DNA of 64,000 nucleotides from UBA117 sp049975245 (GCA_049975245.1 JBNGDB010000010.1:20275-84274); one strand, 5' to 3'; positions 54,504-63,381 are shown, numbered from the stretch's first letter. Program-made: numbers and translations. Notes: a model not told the origin generated them from the letters alone.

Positions 54504-54857
54504 TTATTGTCCTTTTATTAGAATTCCTATTGCTCCACCAATAGCTCCCACAATTGCAGCAACTATTATTGCTAAAATAATAGCCAATACACCTACTAAT
54601 GCGCCAGTAGCGCCCAATACACTTATTGAAACTGCAATTGCTATTATTCCTGTAATCAATCCACTTATCACACCAACTAATGCTCCATGAATAGCTCCGT
54701 TCATATAGTCTCCGCCAACACTGTAACCAACATAGATAGTTGCTAATAGGTATCCTACTGTATTACCTATACTCCCGGCGATTGCTCCTAATATAATGCT
54801 TAATATTATGGATAATATGAACCCTATTATAACTGGTTTCCATTGTACTTCTACCAT
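54504..54857 (-). CDS. DUF5518-type small membrane protein (copy 3)
   Basis: About 117 residues from the ATG at 54857, beginning MVEVQWKPVIIGFILSIIL. Four hydrophobic helices with GAIAGSIGNTVGYLL, then the invariant middle block, then VGAIGGAIGILIKGQ. GGGAGG precedes this ATG at good spacing; the longer frame to 54914 is not supported. Paralogue of copy 2 but with clearly different flanks. No enzymatic motif is present. It lies between copy 2 and copy 4 on the same strand. Confidence 0.83.
   Translation of the reverse strand: MVEVQWKPVIIGFILSIILSIILGAIAGSIGNTVGYLLATIYVGYSVGGDYMNGAIHGALVGVISGLITGIIAIAVSISVLGATGALVGVLAIILAIIVAAIVGAIGGAIGILIKGQ
54691..54755. repeat. 65-bp perfect direct repeat, copy B (inside DUF5518 copy 3)
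   Basis: Second copy of the block at 54140-54204, same orientation, 551 bases apart. A shorter match (GGTTTCCATTGTACTTC) is shared at the start codons of the two genes. Confidence 0.85.
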
Positions 54858-54888
54858 TTTTTTAAACCTCCCAATATTAAATTTAAAA

Positions 54889-55248
54889 TCAGGCTTCTCC
54901 TTTAACCAATGCACCTATGGCACCACCAACAGCCATAACGAGGACCACTCCGATAGTACCTACCAGTAAAACTAAAGCAGTCACGCTGGCAATAGCAAAG
55001 CCGATTATGCCTAAAAATATGGTTCCAAATACTAGAAGTATTATTCCAATTATTATAGCGCCAAATGCGCCTGCAACTGCTCCGTTACTTGCACCATTCA
55101 TAGCATCTTCATTTACCATGTAACCTACTATCAATCCCGCAATAAATACTCCGAGGAGTCCTCCAAAGGGCCCTCCAAACGCTCCGAATATGGCACCTAA
55201 TATAACTGATAAAAAGAATCCTACTATTACTGCTCCCCAATCAATGAT
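54889..55248 (-). CDS. DUF5518-type small membrane protein (copy 4), probable AUC start
   Basis: A small membrane protein of about 119 residues with hydrophobic helices (GAVIVGFFLSVILGAIFGAF, LGVFIAGLIVGYMVN) and the related EDAMNGASNGAVAGAFGAI block, ending VGGAIGALVKGEA. The start is unusual. GGGGTGAT is followed four bases later by ATC (55248), and the residues after it (IDWGAVIVG) line up with the start of copy 1 (MIDWKAIGIG), whose ATG sits three bases after GGTGAT. The GTG at 55257 lies within the ribosome binding site itself. No other canonical start is in frame nearby. Confidence 0.78.
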   Translation of the reverse strand: MIDWGAVIVGFFLSVILGAIFGAFGGPFGGLLGVFIAGLIVGYMVNEDAMNGASNGAVAGAFGAIIIGIILLVFGTIFLGIIGFAIASVTALVLLVGTIGVVLVMAVGGAIGALVKGEA

Positions 55249-55297
55249 ATCAATCACCCCATTTATTTATTAAAAATAAAAAAAATATAAATTTATT

Positions 55298-55606
55298 TTA
55301 TTCAAGTTCAAGCTTAATTCCACCAATTCTTGGAGCAAGTAAATTGTAAATCAGCGCTACAATTGCGTACATTATAAATCCTCCTATAAATGCCAATATA
55401 GGCCAGACTATAAGGAACACAATAGCGGACATTGCTCCTCCAAAAGCTACACCATTAAGGGTATCAGCAGGTATCATAGCTAATATTGAGGCAAAGAATA
55501 TGGTCATTATTACACCCCAAATAAATGTTAAAACTGCTAATACAGCTCCTGATATCAGTGCAAAAGGTACAACTGGAACCGATCTGATTTCTTTAATATC
55601 ACCCAT
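55298..55606 (-). CDS. Small membrane protein with single GGIKLELE-type domain
   Basis: A 102-residue protein of a family different from the DUF5518-type copies. It begins GDIKEIRSVPVVPFALISG, has three to four hydrophobic segments and ends YNLLAPRIGGIKLELE. The same pattern recurs three times in the 306-residue protein at 60768-61688. GGAGGTGAAAAA precedes the ATG. I do not recognise a named domain; it recalls the DUF3566-like membrane proteins in layout only. Lies at the head of the minus-strand membrane protein cluster. Confidence 0.75.
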   Translation of the reverse strand: MGDIKEIRSVPVVPFALISGAVLAVLTFIWGVIMTIFFASILAMIPADTLNGVAFGGAMSAIVFLIVWPILAFIGGFIMYAIVALIYNLLAPRIGGIKLELE

Positions 55607-55753
55607 TTTTTCACCTCCTAGTTATTTTACAGATTTTAATATATTTTTTAAATCTTATATTTTTTTCTTCTAAATTCTAGAAAATTGTAAGAGGTCAATA
55701 AAACAAAAATAATTTTAAATAATATCTCCATAAAGTAATTAGAGGGATTTAAT

Positions 55754-56341
55754 ATTATTTTCGATAATAAAAGAGTCATTTACCTATTATTATTTTTACT
55801 TTTCTTAATTTTGATTTTAGCTTCTATTTTTGTTGATTTTTTATATTGGAAACTTATCTTGGGTTTTATGTTAGTATTTTTAATTTTATCATACAATAAA
55901 GAAAAAAAACTGGACAAGTATCAATATAAAATTTTTTTGATTGTCATATTCTTTTTTCCAATAATTGAAACATTAACAAAAATTTTTAACCAATATTATC
56001 TCCCACCAGAATATAATACTCTCTATATGCATTTTTTAATTAATGGTGTTGAACATTTAATGGCAGGTTTTGCTGTGGGGGTTGTTTTACTCCCATTTAT
56101 CAATGATACAATTAAAAAATTAAATTTTAAAGAACAAATAATTGTATTTATACCTCTAGTTAGCTTTATTTGTCTTTGTTACGAATTAGTAGGTTATTAT
56201 CTATTTTATATTTATAAGCCATATCTTTCCCTGCTTTATCAAGACACTATACATGATCTTTCTATGAATATACTGGGCGCAATAATTGCGTTTATTATTT
56301 TATTGGGCTTAAATATAAAAAAAGGACAAAAACTGGAATAA
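55754..56341 (+). CDS. Multi-pass membrane protein, uncharacterised; probable AUU start
   Basis: A protein of about 195 residues with five or six predicted helices. The frame begins after a stop at 55736-55738, and no ATG, GTG or TTG occurs until a TTG at 55811, which lies inside the first helix. GAGG at 55742-55745 is followed at eight bases by ATT (55754), giving an N-terminus FDNKRVIYLLLFLLFLILIL, a normal signal anchor. Polar loop residues include FNQYYLPPEYNTLYMHF and HLMAGFAVGVVLLPF. Resembles small membrane proteins of the VanZ/DUF2238 style (a His-Glu-His type pattern, GVEHLMAG and TIHDLSMNILGA), but the call is tentative. Confidence 0.62.
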   Translation: MIFDNKRVIYLLLFLLFLILILASIFVDFLYWKLILGFMLVFLILSYNKEKKLDKYQYKIFLIVIFFFPIIETLTKIFNQYYLPPEYNTLYMHFLINGVEHLMAGFAVGVVLLPFINDTIKKLNFKEQIIVFIPLVSFICLCYELVGYYLFYIYKPYLSLLYQDTIHDLSMNILGAIIAFIILLGLNIKKGQKLE

Positions 56342-56364
56342 ATTAGAATATTTAAAAAATGAAT

Positions 56365-56598
56365 TCAAGGTTCTGATGGTGGAATATCATTATTGGGCGG
56401 GTTTGAACTGCCTCCAGAATTAACACTATTATTTCTGACATTTTTAATATCTTCTGTTGAATTTAGATCTGTACCACTGAAATAAGATCCATATATAATC
56501 AACGCAGCTATAGCAACGACGATAATGGCACCAAAAAGAAGTATATATTCTGCGGATCCCTGTCCATTTTCATCTTCATTCAATTTCACAATTTTCAT
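56365..56598 (-). CDS. Type IV pilin-like protein with class III signal peptide
   Basis: A 77-residue secreted protein. The start MKIVKLNEDENGQGSAEYIL contains the archaeal class III signal (QGSAEY) cut by the EppA peptidase just before Gln, followed by a hydrophobic pilin helix (LLFGAIIVVAIAALIIYGSYF) and a short Asn/Pro/Ser-rich tail ending PPSEP. Such small pilins form archaeal adhesion pili. GGGG lies ahead of the ATG. Convergent with the membrane protein gene on the other strand; no assembly ATPase nearby. Confidence 0.9.
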   Translation of the reverse strand: MKIVKLNEDENGQGSAEYILLFGAIIVVAIAALIIYGSYFSGTDLNSTEDIKNVRNNSVNSGGSSNPPNNDIPPSEP

Positions 56599-56761
56599 CC
56601 CCTAAATTATGTATATAATCTAAAATTTATTTTTTATAATTAATAAATCAGTATTATATTTTTTAATATTTTTATAGGATTCATAATAGCAATCTTAATG
56701 ATGATAGAAGTTGATAATATTAATTGCTTAATAACATTCTAAATTTAAATGGTGTATAGAA

Positions 56762-58015
56762 ATGACTTACATATTAATTCATAATGGAACCATTATCGAT
56801 GGAACTGGCAAAAATCCACTAAAAAATGGATCAATACTGTTAAAGGACAATAAAATTATTCAAGTATCTAAAAAAGATTTATTAGATTTACCCGATGACA
56901 AGATCATTGAAATAGATGCTGAAAATGGCTACATCTTACCGGGCTTTATAGATACCCATGTACATTTACTCTTTGATGGTTTCAGTTTTGATAAAATAAT
57001 CTACACACCTCTTTCACTATATTTCTACAAAGCAATCAAAAACATGCTTCTCACTTTAAATGCGGGTGTTACTACAGTTAGGGATGCTGGCATGGCTGAT
57101 ATTGGTTTGAAGTTGGCTGTTGAACAGAATCTGATTAAAGGCCCCCGCATGCAAATAAGTGTAGCACCATTATCCATAACCGGAGGACATTTCGATCTAA
57201 TGCTCAATACAGGATTTGACGCCACTATTAAGTACCCTGGATTTCCAGATGCCAGATGTGATGGCGTTGAAAATGTGAGAAAAAAAGTAAGAGAAGTTTT
57301 AAGGGCAGGGGCAGATGTTATAAAGGTTATGACCACCGGAGGTGTGATAAGTCCCAATGACCGGTCTGAATATACTCAATTTACCCAAGAAGAGATCAAA
57401 GTTATGGTAGAAGAAGGGGAATATAGGGAAGGTGTCAAAGTCATGGCCCATGCTCACGGCACTCAGGGAATTAAAAATGCTGTAAAGGCAGGTGTTCATT
57501 CTGTAGAACATGGGACCTATCTTGATGACGAATGTATTGATTTGATGCTGTCTAAGGACACCTATCTTATACCAACCCTTTATGTAATAAAATACAATGG
57601 AGAAATAGCTAAATCTGGATTAGGAGATTTGCCGGATTGGCTTCATAATCAGGCAATAGAAATTGTGGATATACACAGACAAAACATTATAAAAGCATAT
57701 CAAATGGGGGTAAAAATAGTTATGGGGACTGATTGTGGAATTGCACCCCATGGAAATAATTTACAGGAATTAGGTCTACTCTGTGATGTAGGTATGAGTC
57801 CTATGGAGTCCATAATGGCAGGAACCAAAAATGCGGCTAAATGTCTTGGATGGGAGGATCAAATTGGAACTTTGGAACAAGGTAAACTAGCCGACATAGT
57901 AATCTGTAAAAAGGATCCTTTGAAAGATATTGATGTTTTAGCCGATCATAAAAACATTATTATGGTTATTAAAGATGGTGTGGTAGTTAAAAATATTTCA
58001 AAGAGTAAATTATAA
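56762..58015 (+). CDS. Amidohydrolase (imidazolonepropionase/prolidase-like)
   Basis: Zinc-dependent hydrolase of 417 residues. The family motifs are in order: LPGFIDTHVHLLFDG (first two His), a carboxylated-Lys candidate in ADVIKVMTTGGV, His in MAHAHGTQGI and HSVEHGTYL, and Asp in VMGTDCGIAPHG. The C-terminal GTLEQGKLADIVICKKDPL belongs to the beta-sandwich. Substrates of relatives are dipeptides or cyclic amides, and some act on organophosphorus compounds; the native substrate is not known. GGTG precedes the ATG. It ends 27 bases before copA. Confidence 0.88.
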   Translation: MTYILIHNGTIIDGTGKNPLKNGSILLKDNKIIQVSKKDLLDLPDDKIIEIDAENGYILPGFIDTHVHLLFDGFSFDKIIYTPLSLYFYKAIKNMLLTLNAGVTTVRDAGMADIGLKLAVEQNLIKGPRMQISVAPLSITGGHFDLMLNTGFDATIKYPGFPDARCDGVENVRKKVREVLRAGADVIKVMTTGGVISPNDRSEYTQFTQEEIKVMVEEGEYREGVKVMAHAHGTQGIKNAVKAGVHSVEHGTYLDDECIDLMLSKDTYLIPTLYVIKYNGEIAKSGLGDLPDWLHNQAIEIVDIHRQNIIKAYQMGVKIVMGTDCGIAPHGNNLQELGLLCDVGMSPMESIMAGTKNAAKCLGWEDQIGTLEQGKLADIVICKKDPLKDIDVLADHKNIIMVIKDGVVVKNISKSKL

Positions 58016-58042
58016 AAATTTTTAGATTAGAGGGGTCTTTAA

Positions 58043-60481
58043 ATGTCTGAAAAATCTAAAAAACAAACTGAAATTAAGGTCTCCGGCATGAATTGTGCTT
58101 CATGCGCTATAAATGTTGAAAAATCTCTTAAAGATTTGGATGGTGTAGATGATGCGCAAGTTAATTTTAGCTCAGAAAAAGCAACGGTTAAATTCGATCC
58201 TGAAAAATTAAAACTTCAACAATTAGAAAATGCTGTTGAAAAAGCAGGTTACGGTGTTATAAATGAAAAAGCCATTCTTATAATTGGGGGAATGACTTGT
58301 GCCATGTGTGTAAAAGCAATAGAGGATGTGTTAAATAATTTGGATGGAATAAGTAATGTAAACGTAAATTTAGCTGCAGAAAAAGCTTACGTTAGTTACA
58401 ATCCTGATCTAGTTACAATAGAAGATATGAAAAAAGCAATTGAAGATTTGGGATACCAATTTTTAGGTTTGGAGGGAGAAACCACAGAAGAATTGGAGGA
58501 AGAATTACGCCAAAAAGATTTAAAATCTAAAAGAAATAAAATTATAGTCGGTTTTGGAGTTTCACTACCTTTACTGGCCATGATGCTTTTGGGGATCCCT
58601 GCCCCATTTTACATGCCTTATTTCATGTTAATTGTTTCCATTGTTCCATTTATTTATGTTAGTTACTCAATTTTTACAGCAGCCTTTCGATCACTTCAAA
58701 ATCTTACACTGGACATGGATGTTATGTATTCCATGGGAATAGGAGTGGCCTTTGTAACCAGTCTGCTGGGAACATTTAACATAGTTTTAACTCCAAATTT
58801 CATGTTCTATGAAACCGCATTAATGTTAGCAGCATTTTTAACTCTAGGCAGATATTTAGAAATCAGGGCAAAAGGCAGGACATCCACAGCAATAAAAAAA
58901 CTTATTGGTTTACAGCCCCAAACTGCCATGGTAATTCAGGATGACGACGAAAATCTAATACCCATACAAGATGTTCAAGTTGGTGATATTATCCGGGTAC
59001 GTCCCGGTGAAAAGATCCCGGCAGATGGAAAAGTAATATCTGGGGAAAGTTACGTGGATGAATCCATGATAACCGGAGAACCTATACCATCATTTAAAAA
59101 AGAGGGAAATGAAGTAGTGGGCGGAACATTAAATAAGAACGGAGTTTTAATATTTAAAACAACCAGGGTAGGTAGGGACACGATTTTATCCCAGATAATA
59201 AGACTTGTGGATCAAGCCCAGGGTTCCAAACCACCAGTACAACGTATTGCTGATAAAGCTGTTAGTTTTTTCATACCAACAGTATTAACCATTGCAATCA
59301 TAGCATTTGTGGTGTGGTATTGGCTTTTAGGTTCATCACTCCTTTTTGGACTAACCGTATTAATATCCATTTTAGTAGTAGCTTGTCCTTGTGCACTGGG
59401 ATTAGCAACCCCTACAGCAGTTACTGTGGGAATAGGTAGGGGTGCAGAATTGGGAATTTTAATTAAAACTGGTGAATCATTGGAAATATCACAAAAAATC
59501 TCAACTATACTCTTTGACAAAACCGGTACTCTTACCCGGGGCCAGCCACAAGTAACAGAAATAATAAGTTTTAAAAAAAATGAGGAAGAGGTTCTAAAAT
59601 ACGCTGCAAGTGTTGAAAAAAATTCACAACATCCTATTGCTGAGGCCATCGTAAAAAAATCTTTTGAATCAAATATTAATCTTTTAGAAGTTTCTAAATT
59701 TGACACTATAGGCGGTAAAGGGGTTAAGGCCAAATTAGATGGTGAAAATATTATTATTGGCAATAGAAACATTATTAAGGATCATAAATTAGATTTAACT
59801 GATGAAATTGAAGTTAAACTTTCGAAAATAGAGGAAGAAGGTAAAACAGCTATTTTAATTGGTTTAAATTATGATATTATTGGAATTATCGCGGTTGCAG
59901 ATACAATTAAAGATACAACCATTGTTGCAATTAGTGAATTGGAAAAAATGGGCCTGAACACGGTGATGATTACTGGTGACAATCAGAAAACTGCCAAAGC
60001 AGTAGCTCGACAGATTGGAATCGATGATGTAATGGCTCAAGTTTTGCCTCAGGAAAAAGCCCAGAAAGTTTTAGAACTCCAAGACCAGGGAAAAATGGTA
60101 GCATTTGTTGGAGACGGAATAAATGATGCTCCTGCGTTAGCTCAAGCAGATATTGGAATTGCAATAGGAAGCGGTACTGATGTGGCTATAGAAAGTGGTG
60201 ATGTAGTTTTAATTAATGATGAACCTTTAGATGCAGCTGCATCGGTGCAATTATCTCGAAAGGTTATGGGAAGAATTAAATTAAATATATTTTGGGCATT
60301 TGCCTATAACAGTATATTAATACCAGTTGCGGCAGGAATCCTTTACCCTACATTCGGAATCACTTTCCGTCCTGAATATGCAGGTTTGGCAATGGCTTTA
60401 AGCTCTGTTACCATTGTTTCATTATCTTTATTGCTTAAAGGTTACATTCCTCCTGCTAAAAAATTAGAAAAAAAGATTTAA
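58043..60481 (+). CDS. copA: Copper-exporting P1B-type ATPase
   Basis: Copper efflux pump of 812 residues. Two N-terminal heavy-metal domains carry GMNCASCAINVEKSL and GMTCAMCVKAIEDVL, and the transport site in helix 6 is VACPCALGLATPTA (CPC motif). The rest is standard: TGEP actuator, DKTGTLTRGQP phosphorylation, SQHPIAEAI (the conserved His-Pro) and GDGINDAPALAQAD. This is the Cu+ (P1B-1) subtype. GAGGGG precedes the ATG. Followed by a YHS protein gene, a frequent partner in copper efflux. Confidence 0.96.
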   Translation: MSEKSKKQTEIKVSGMNCASCAINVEKSLKDLDGVDDAQVNFSSEKATVKFDPEKLKLQQLENAVEKAGYGVINEKAILIIGGMTCAMCVKAIEDVLNNLDGISNVNVNLAAEKAYVSYNPDLVTIEDMKKAIEDLGYQFLGLEGETTEELEEELRQKDLKSKRNKIIVGFGVSLPLLAMMLLGIPAPFYMPYFMLIVSIVPFIYVSYSIFTAAFRSLQNLTLDMDVMYSMGIGVAFVTSLLGTFNIVLTPNFMFYETALMLAAFLTLGRYLEIRAKGRTSTAIKKLIGLQPQTAMVIQDDDENLIPIQDVQVGDIIRVRPGEKIPADGKVISGESYVDESMITGEPIPSFKKEGNEVVGGTLNKNGVLIFKTTRVGRDTILSQIIRLVDQAQGSKPPVQRIADKAVSFFIPTVLTIAIIAFVVWYWLLGSSLLFGLTVLISILVVACPCALGLATPTAVTVGIGRGAELGILIKTGESLEISQKISTILFDKTGTLTRGQPQVTEIISFKKNEEEVLKYAASVEKNSQHPIAEAIVKKSFESNINLLEVSKFDTIGGKGVKAKLDGENIIIGNRNIIKDHKLDLTDEIEVKLSKIEEEGKTAILIGLNYDIIGIIAVADTIKDTTIVAISELEKMGLNTVMITGDNQKTAKAVARQIGIDDVMAQVLPQEKAQKVLELQDQGKMVAFVGDGINDAPALAQADIGIAIGSGTDVAIESGDVVLINDEPLDAAASVQLSRKVMGRIKLNIFWAFAYNSILIPVAAGILYPTFGITFRPEYAGLAMALSSVTIVSLSLLLKGYIPPAKKLEKKI

Positions 60482-60511
60482 ATTATTAAAATATAGAATT
60501 GAGGTTTTAAA

Positions 60512-60658
60512 ATGGCTATAGATCCAATATGTAAAATGGAAGTAGATGAAAAGACGGCTAAATTTGTCAGTGAATATAAGGGCAAAAAATATTATTTTTG
60601 CGCCCCGGGGTGTAAAAAAATGTTTGATGAGAATCAGGAACAATATATTAAAGAATAG
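60512..60658 (+). CDS. YHS domain protein (metal-binding, copA partner)
   Basis: A 48-residue protein with the full YHS motif: DPICKMEVDE, a central KYYFCAPGCKKMF and a C-terminal acidic end. Its Cys residues (at 7, 30 and 34) are the expected metal ligands. YHS proteins and domains often accompany copper ATPases and are thought to help load or sense the metal. It follows copA by 30 bases on the same strand with GAGG ahead of the ATG. Confidence 0.88.
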   Translation: MAIDPICKMEVDEKTAKFVSEYKGKKYYFCAPGCKKMFDENQEQYIKE

Positions 60659-60767
60659 AACCCGATTAAATTTTAATTTTAAATTTGTAGAGTTTATTAA
60701 AATTTAATTAATAAATTTAATAAAAAAAATAAAAAAATATAATTTGGAATTGTTTTCCAAATTATTT

Positions 60768-61688
60768 TTATTCTAATTCTAGTTGTATTCCACCGATTTT
60801 TGGTGCTAGGACATTGTAGAGAAGCGCCATTATTGCGTAAGCTATGAAAGCACCTATAAATGAGAGTATAATGTTCATTATTAAACCTACTACTCCACCT
60901 ACAGGATCTCCTTGGGAAGCAAATGTGATCAAGTTTAATAGTCCTTGTAAAAGCCCCCATACTGCCATTACAACTGCAATCGCCAATGCAAATGGAACTG
61001 CTGGTATATTGGTTATTTCGTTGAAGTTATGTGCTGCTGCTGCTAGTTTTAATTGTATTCCACCAACTTTTGGTATAAGTACATTATAGAATACTGCTGT
61101 TAGAGCGTAACCTATGAATGAGAATACGAAGACTAGTATTGGCACTGCTATAATGAATATAATTGCAATTAGGACTCCAGATGCTCCTACTGCTGCGGTC
61201 ATACCTTCAATTGCTGTTGTATTATTAGCTAGTTCTGGTATTGCTGTTAAAAATTGAGGTAATGTACTTAAAATTCCAAGGAATGGAGCGGCTATTGCTG
61301 TTAGTAGTAATCCTATAATAAATGCCCATATGGTGTTAATTAGTGAACTGATTAAAGCTAATGATACTACTGGGAAACTTTTTATTTCTTCTCCTTCCAT
61401 CCCAAGTTTTATTCCTCCAACTCGAGGTACGAGAAGATTATATAACCATGCGGTAATAAAAGCCCAAACTACATTAATTAAAAATGTGCCTATTGGAAAT
61501 ACTACTATCATTGCAATTCCTAGGCCCGCTACTAGACCTGCTAGGTCTGCTGGTAAAATTGCTGCTATTAGGCCGGAAATTAGTAGGAAGATTATTGCGT
61601 ATATCAATGCTAAAATTGCTGAAACTGAAGATGTCATCAATGTGAAAGGTACTATTTTTACAGATTTAATTTCTTTAATATCAACCAT
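60768..61688 (-). CDS. Membrane protein with three tandem GGIKL-type domains
   Basis: A 306-residue membrane protein made of three tandem copies of the domain found once at 55298-55606. Each starts with an acidic-basic helix then P(F/L)AL, has about three hydrophobic segments, and ends with YN(L/V)L(V/I/A)P(R/K)(V/I)GGI(K/Q)L. Repeat boundaries are about residues 1-105, 106-222 and 223-306; the second is longer by an inserted loop with LPQFLTAIPELANNTT. GGAGGTGAAAAA precedes the ATG at 61688. No enzyme motif. It sits alone between the copA run and purB. Function unknown. Confidence 0.78.
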   Translation of the reverse strand: MVDIKEIKSVKIVPFTLMTSSVSAILALIYAIIFLLISGLIAAILPADLAGLVAGLGIAMIVVFPIGTFLINVVWAFITAWLYNLLVPRVGGIKLGMEGEEIKSFPVVSLALISSLINTIWAFIIGLLLTAIAAPFLGILSTLPQFLTAIPELANNTTAIEGMTAAVGASGVLIAIIFIIAVPILVFVFSFIGYALTAVFYNVLIPKVGGIQLKLAAAAHNFNEITNIPAVPFALAIAVVMAVWGLLQGLLNLITFASQGDPVGGVVGLIMNIILSFIGAFIAYAIMALLYNVLAPKIGGIQLELE

Positions 61689-62019
61689 TTTTTCACCTCC
61701 AAACATTTTTAAAGAAATTTACAAGATTAACTTTTTAATTCTTTCAATATATAATTTGCTATTTTTATGAATAAATAAACGAAATTAAACCTTTATTATG
61801 TATTAATTTTAATTTAACCTTAAATAATCAAAAAATTTTTATAAATAATAAGTTTCAGGCTATTAAAAGTTAAATTCTATTTACTTATAAATGATTAGTA
61901 ATCCAATTGAATAAATAAAATTATAAACCAATCTATTTTTATTTATTAAAAAAATAGGATATATGAATTAAATTATTAAAAAAATTATTAAAAAAAATAA
62001 CATATCGAAATCTAAACAT

Positions 62020-63369
62020 TCAAAACCAGTCTTTAGATTTTTCGAGCACCTTTTCTATTATTTTTTGTGATGATCCAATATAAGTGTGGGGATTCATAAT
62101 CTCCCGTATTTCTGTTTCAGAAAAATACTTTTTAATATCACTTTCACTCAGTAGAACATCCAAAAGAGGGGTTCCGGTTTCATTAGCTTTCAAGGCGCAT
62201 TTTCTAACTATTGCATAGGCAGTTTGTCTTCCCATCCCGCTACGTGTAAGTTCTGCCATTACCCTTTCTGCCATAATTAATCCGTTGGTCATGTTTAAAT
62301 TTCTTTCTATGTTTTCTGGATAAAAAACCAGATTATTCACCAGTTTTATAGTAAGATTGAGAATATAGTCCAATAAGATACAAGCTTCAGGGAAAATTAT
62401 CCTCTCACAAGAAGAATTAGTTAGATCTCGCTCATGCCATAATGGATTATTTTCAAGTGAGGGGATAGTATATGAACGCACCACACGGGCAACTCCACAT
62501 ATCCTCTCAGCAGTAATCGGATTCATTTTATGAGGCATAGTGCTACTGCCTACTTGTTTTTCAGGGTCGAAATATTCGCCAAGCTCCATAATTTCTGTCC
62601 GCTGCAAATTACGTATTTCTAAGGCAAATTTATCCAATGAACTGGCAATATTAGCTAAATCCATCATAAATTCAGCATGATTATCCCTTTGAACCACTTG
62701 ATTAGATATTAAAACAGGATTAAGATTTAAGATTTCTGAAACTTTTTCATGTACATCTAAACCGTCCAAACCGAGCGCGGCAGTAGTCCCCACTGCTCCA
62801 GTCATCATACCTACACATAGACGATTTTTAACCTCATCAATTCTTTCTATATGGCGATGTATTTCATCCACCCATAGAGCAAATTTCATTCCATAAGTTA
62901 TGGGTAATGCATGCTGTCCGTGGGTTCTACCTATACATACATTATTTTTATGTTCTTCAGCTAATTTAATAAGGATTTTTCCTAGATTAACTAATTTAGA
63001 TCTAATAATTTCAATAGATTCTTTAAAAAGAAGTGATTGTGAAGTATCAATTATATCGTTTGATGTGGCACCAAAATGAACATATTCACCTGCATCATTT
63101 TCACATACTTCAGCTAATGCTTTCACTATGGAAGCTATGTCATGGTTTGTTTCCCTTTCGATTTCATTGACTCTTTCCAGTTTCACGAATTTGGTACTGG
63201 CTTTTCTGTTAATTTCTTCAGCAGCTTCTGAAGGAATCAATCCTAGTTCTGCTTCTGCTTCGGCTAATGCAGCTTCAACTTCAAGCATTCTTTGCAGTTT
63301 GTTTTCGGCTTCCCAAACATTTTTCATTTCAGGAGTTCCATATCGAAATTCAATAGGATGTATCGCCAT
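62020..63369 (-). CDS. purB: Adenylosuccinate lyase
   Basis: Cleaves adenylosuccinate and SAICAR in purine synthesis. The 449-residue protein has the fumarase-family signature GSSTMPHKMNPITAE, the catalytic His region HFGATSNDIIDT and GRTHGQHALPITYG, and starts MAIHPIEFRYGTPEM like other archaeal PurB proteins. It follows the Sec61-beta gene by 12 bases on the same strand, so they share a transcript. Confidence 0.96.
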   Translation of the reverse strand: MAIHPIEFRYGTPEMKNVWEAENKLQRMLEVEAALAEAEAELGLIPSEAAEEINRKASTKFVKLERVNEIERETNHDIASIVKALAEVCENDAGEYVHFGATSNDIIDTSQSLLFKESIEIIRSKLVNLGKILIKLAEEHKNNVCIGRTHGQHALPITYGMKFALWVDEIHRHIERIDEVKNRLCVGMMTGAVGTTAALGLDGLDVHEKVSEILNLNPVLISNQVVQRDNHAEFMMDLANIASSLDKFALEIRNLQRTEIMELGEYFDPEKQVGSSTMPHKMNPITAERICGVARVVRSYTIPSLENNPLWHERDLTNSSCERIIFPEACILLDYILNLTIKLVNNLVFYPENIERNLNMTNGLIMAERVMAELTRSGMGRQTAYAIVRKCALKANETGTPLLDVLLSESDIKKYFSETEIREIMNPHTYIGSSQKIIEKVLEKSKDWF

Positions 63370-63381
63370 TTATAATCTTCC

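Noticed and set aside
59212..59772. 186-codon frame on the - strand
   Set aside because: Antisense to copA, whose motifs are intact across the region.
61330..61770. 146-codon frame on the + strand
   Set aside because: Antisense to the triple-domain membrane protein; no ribosome binding site.
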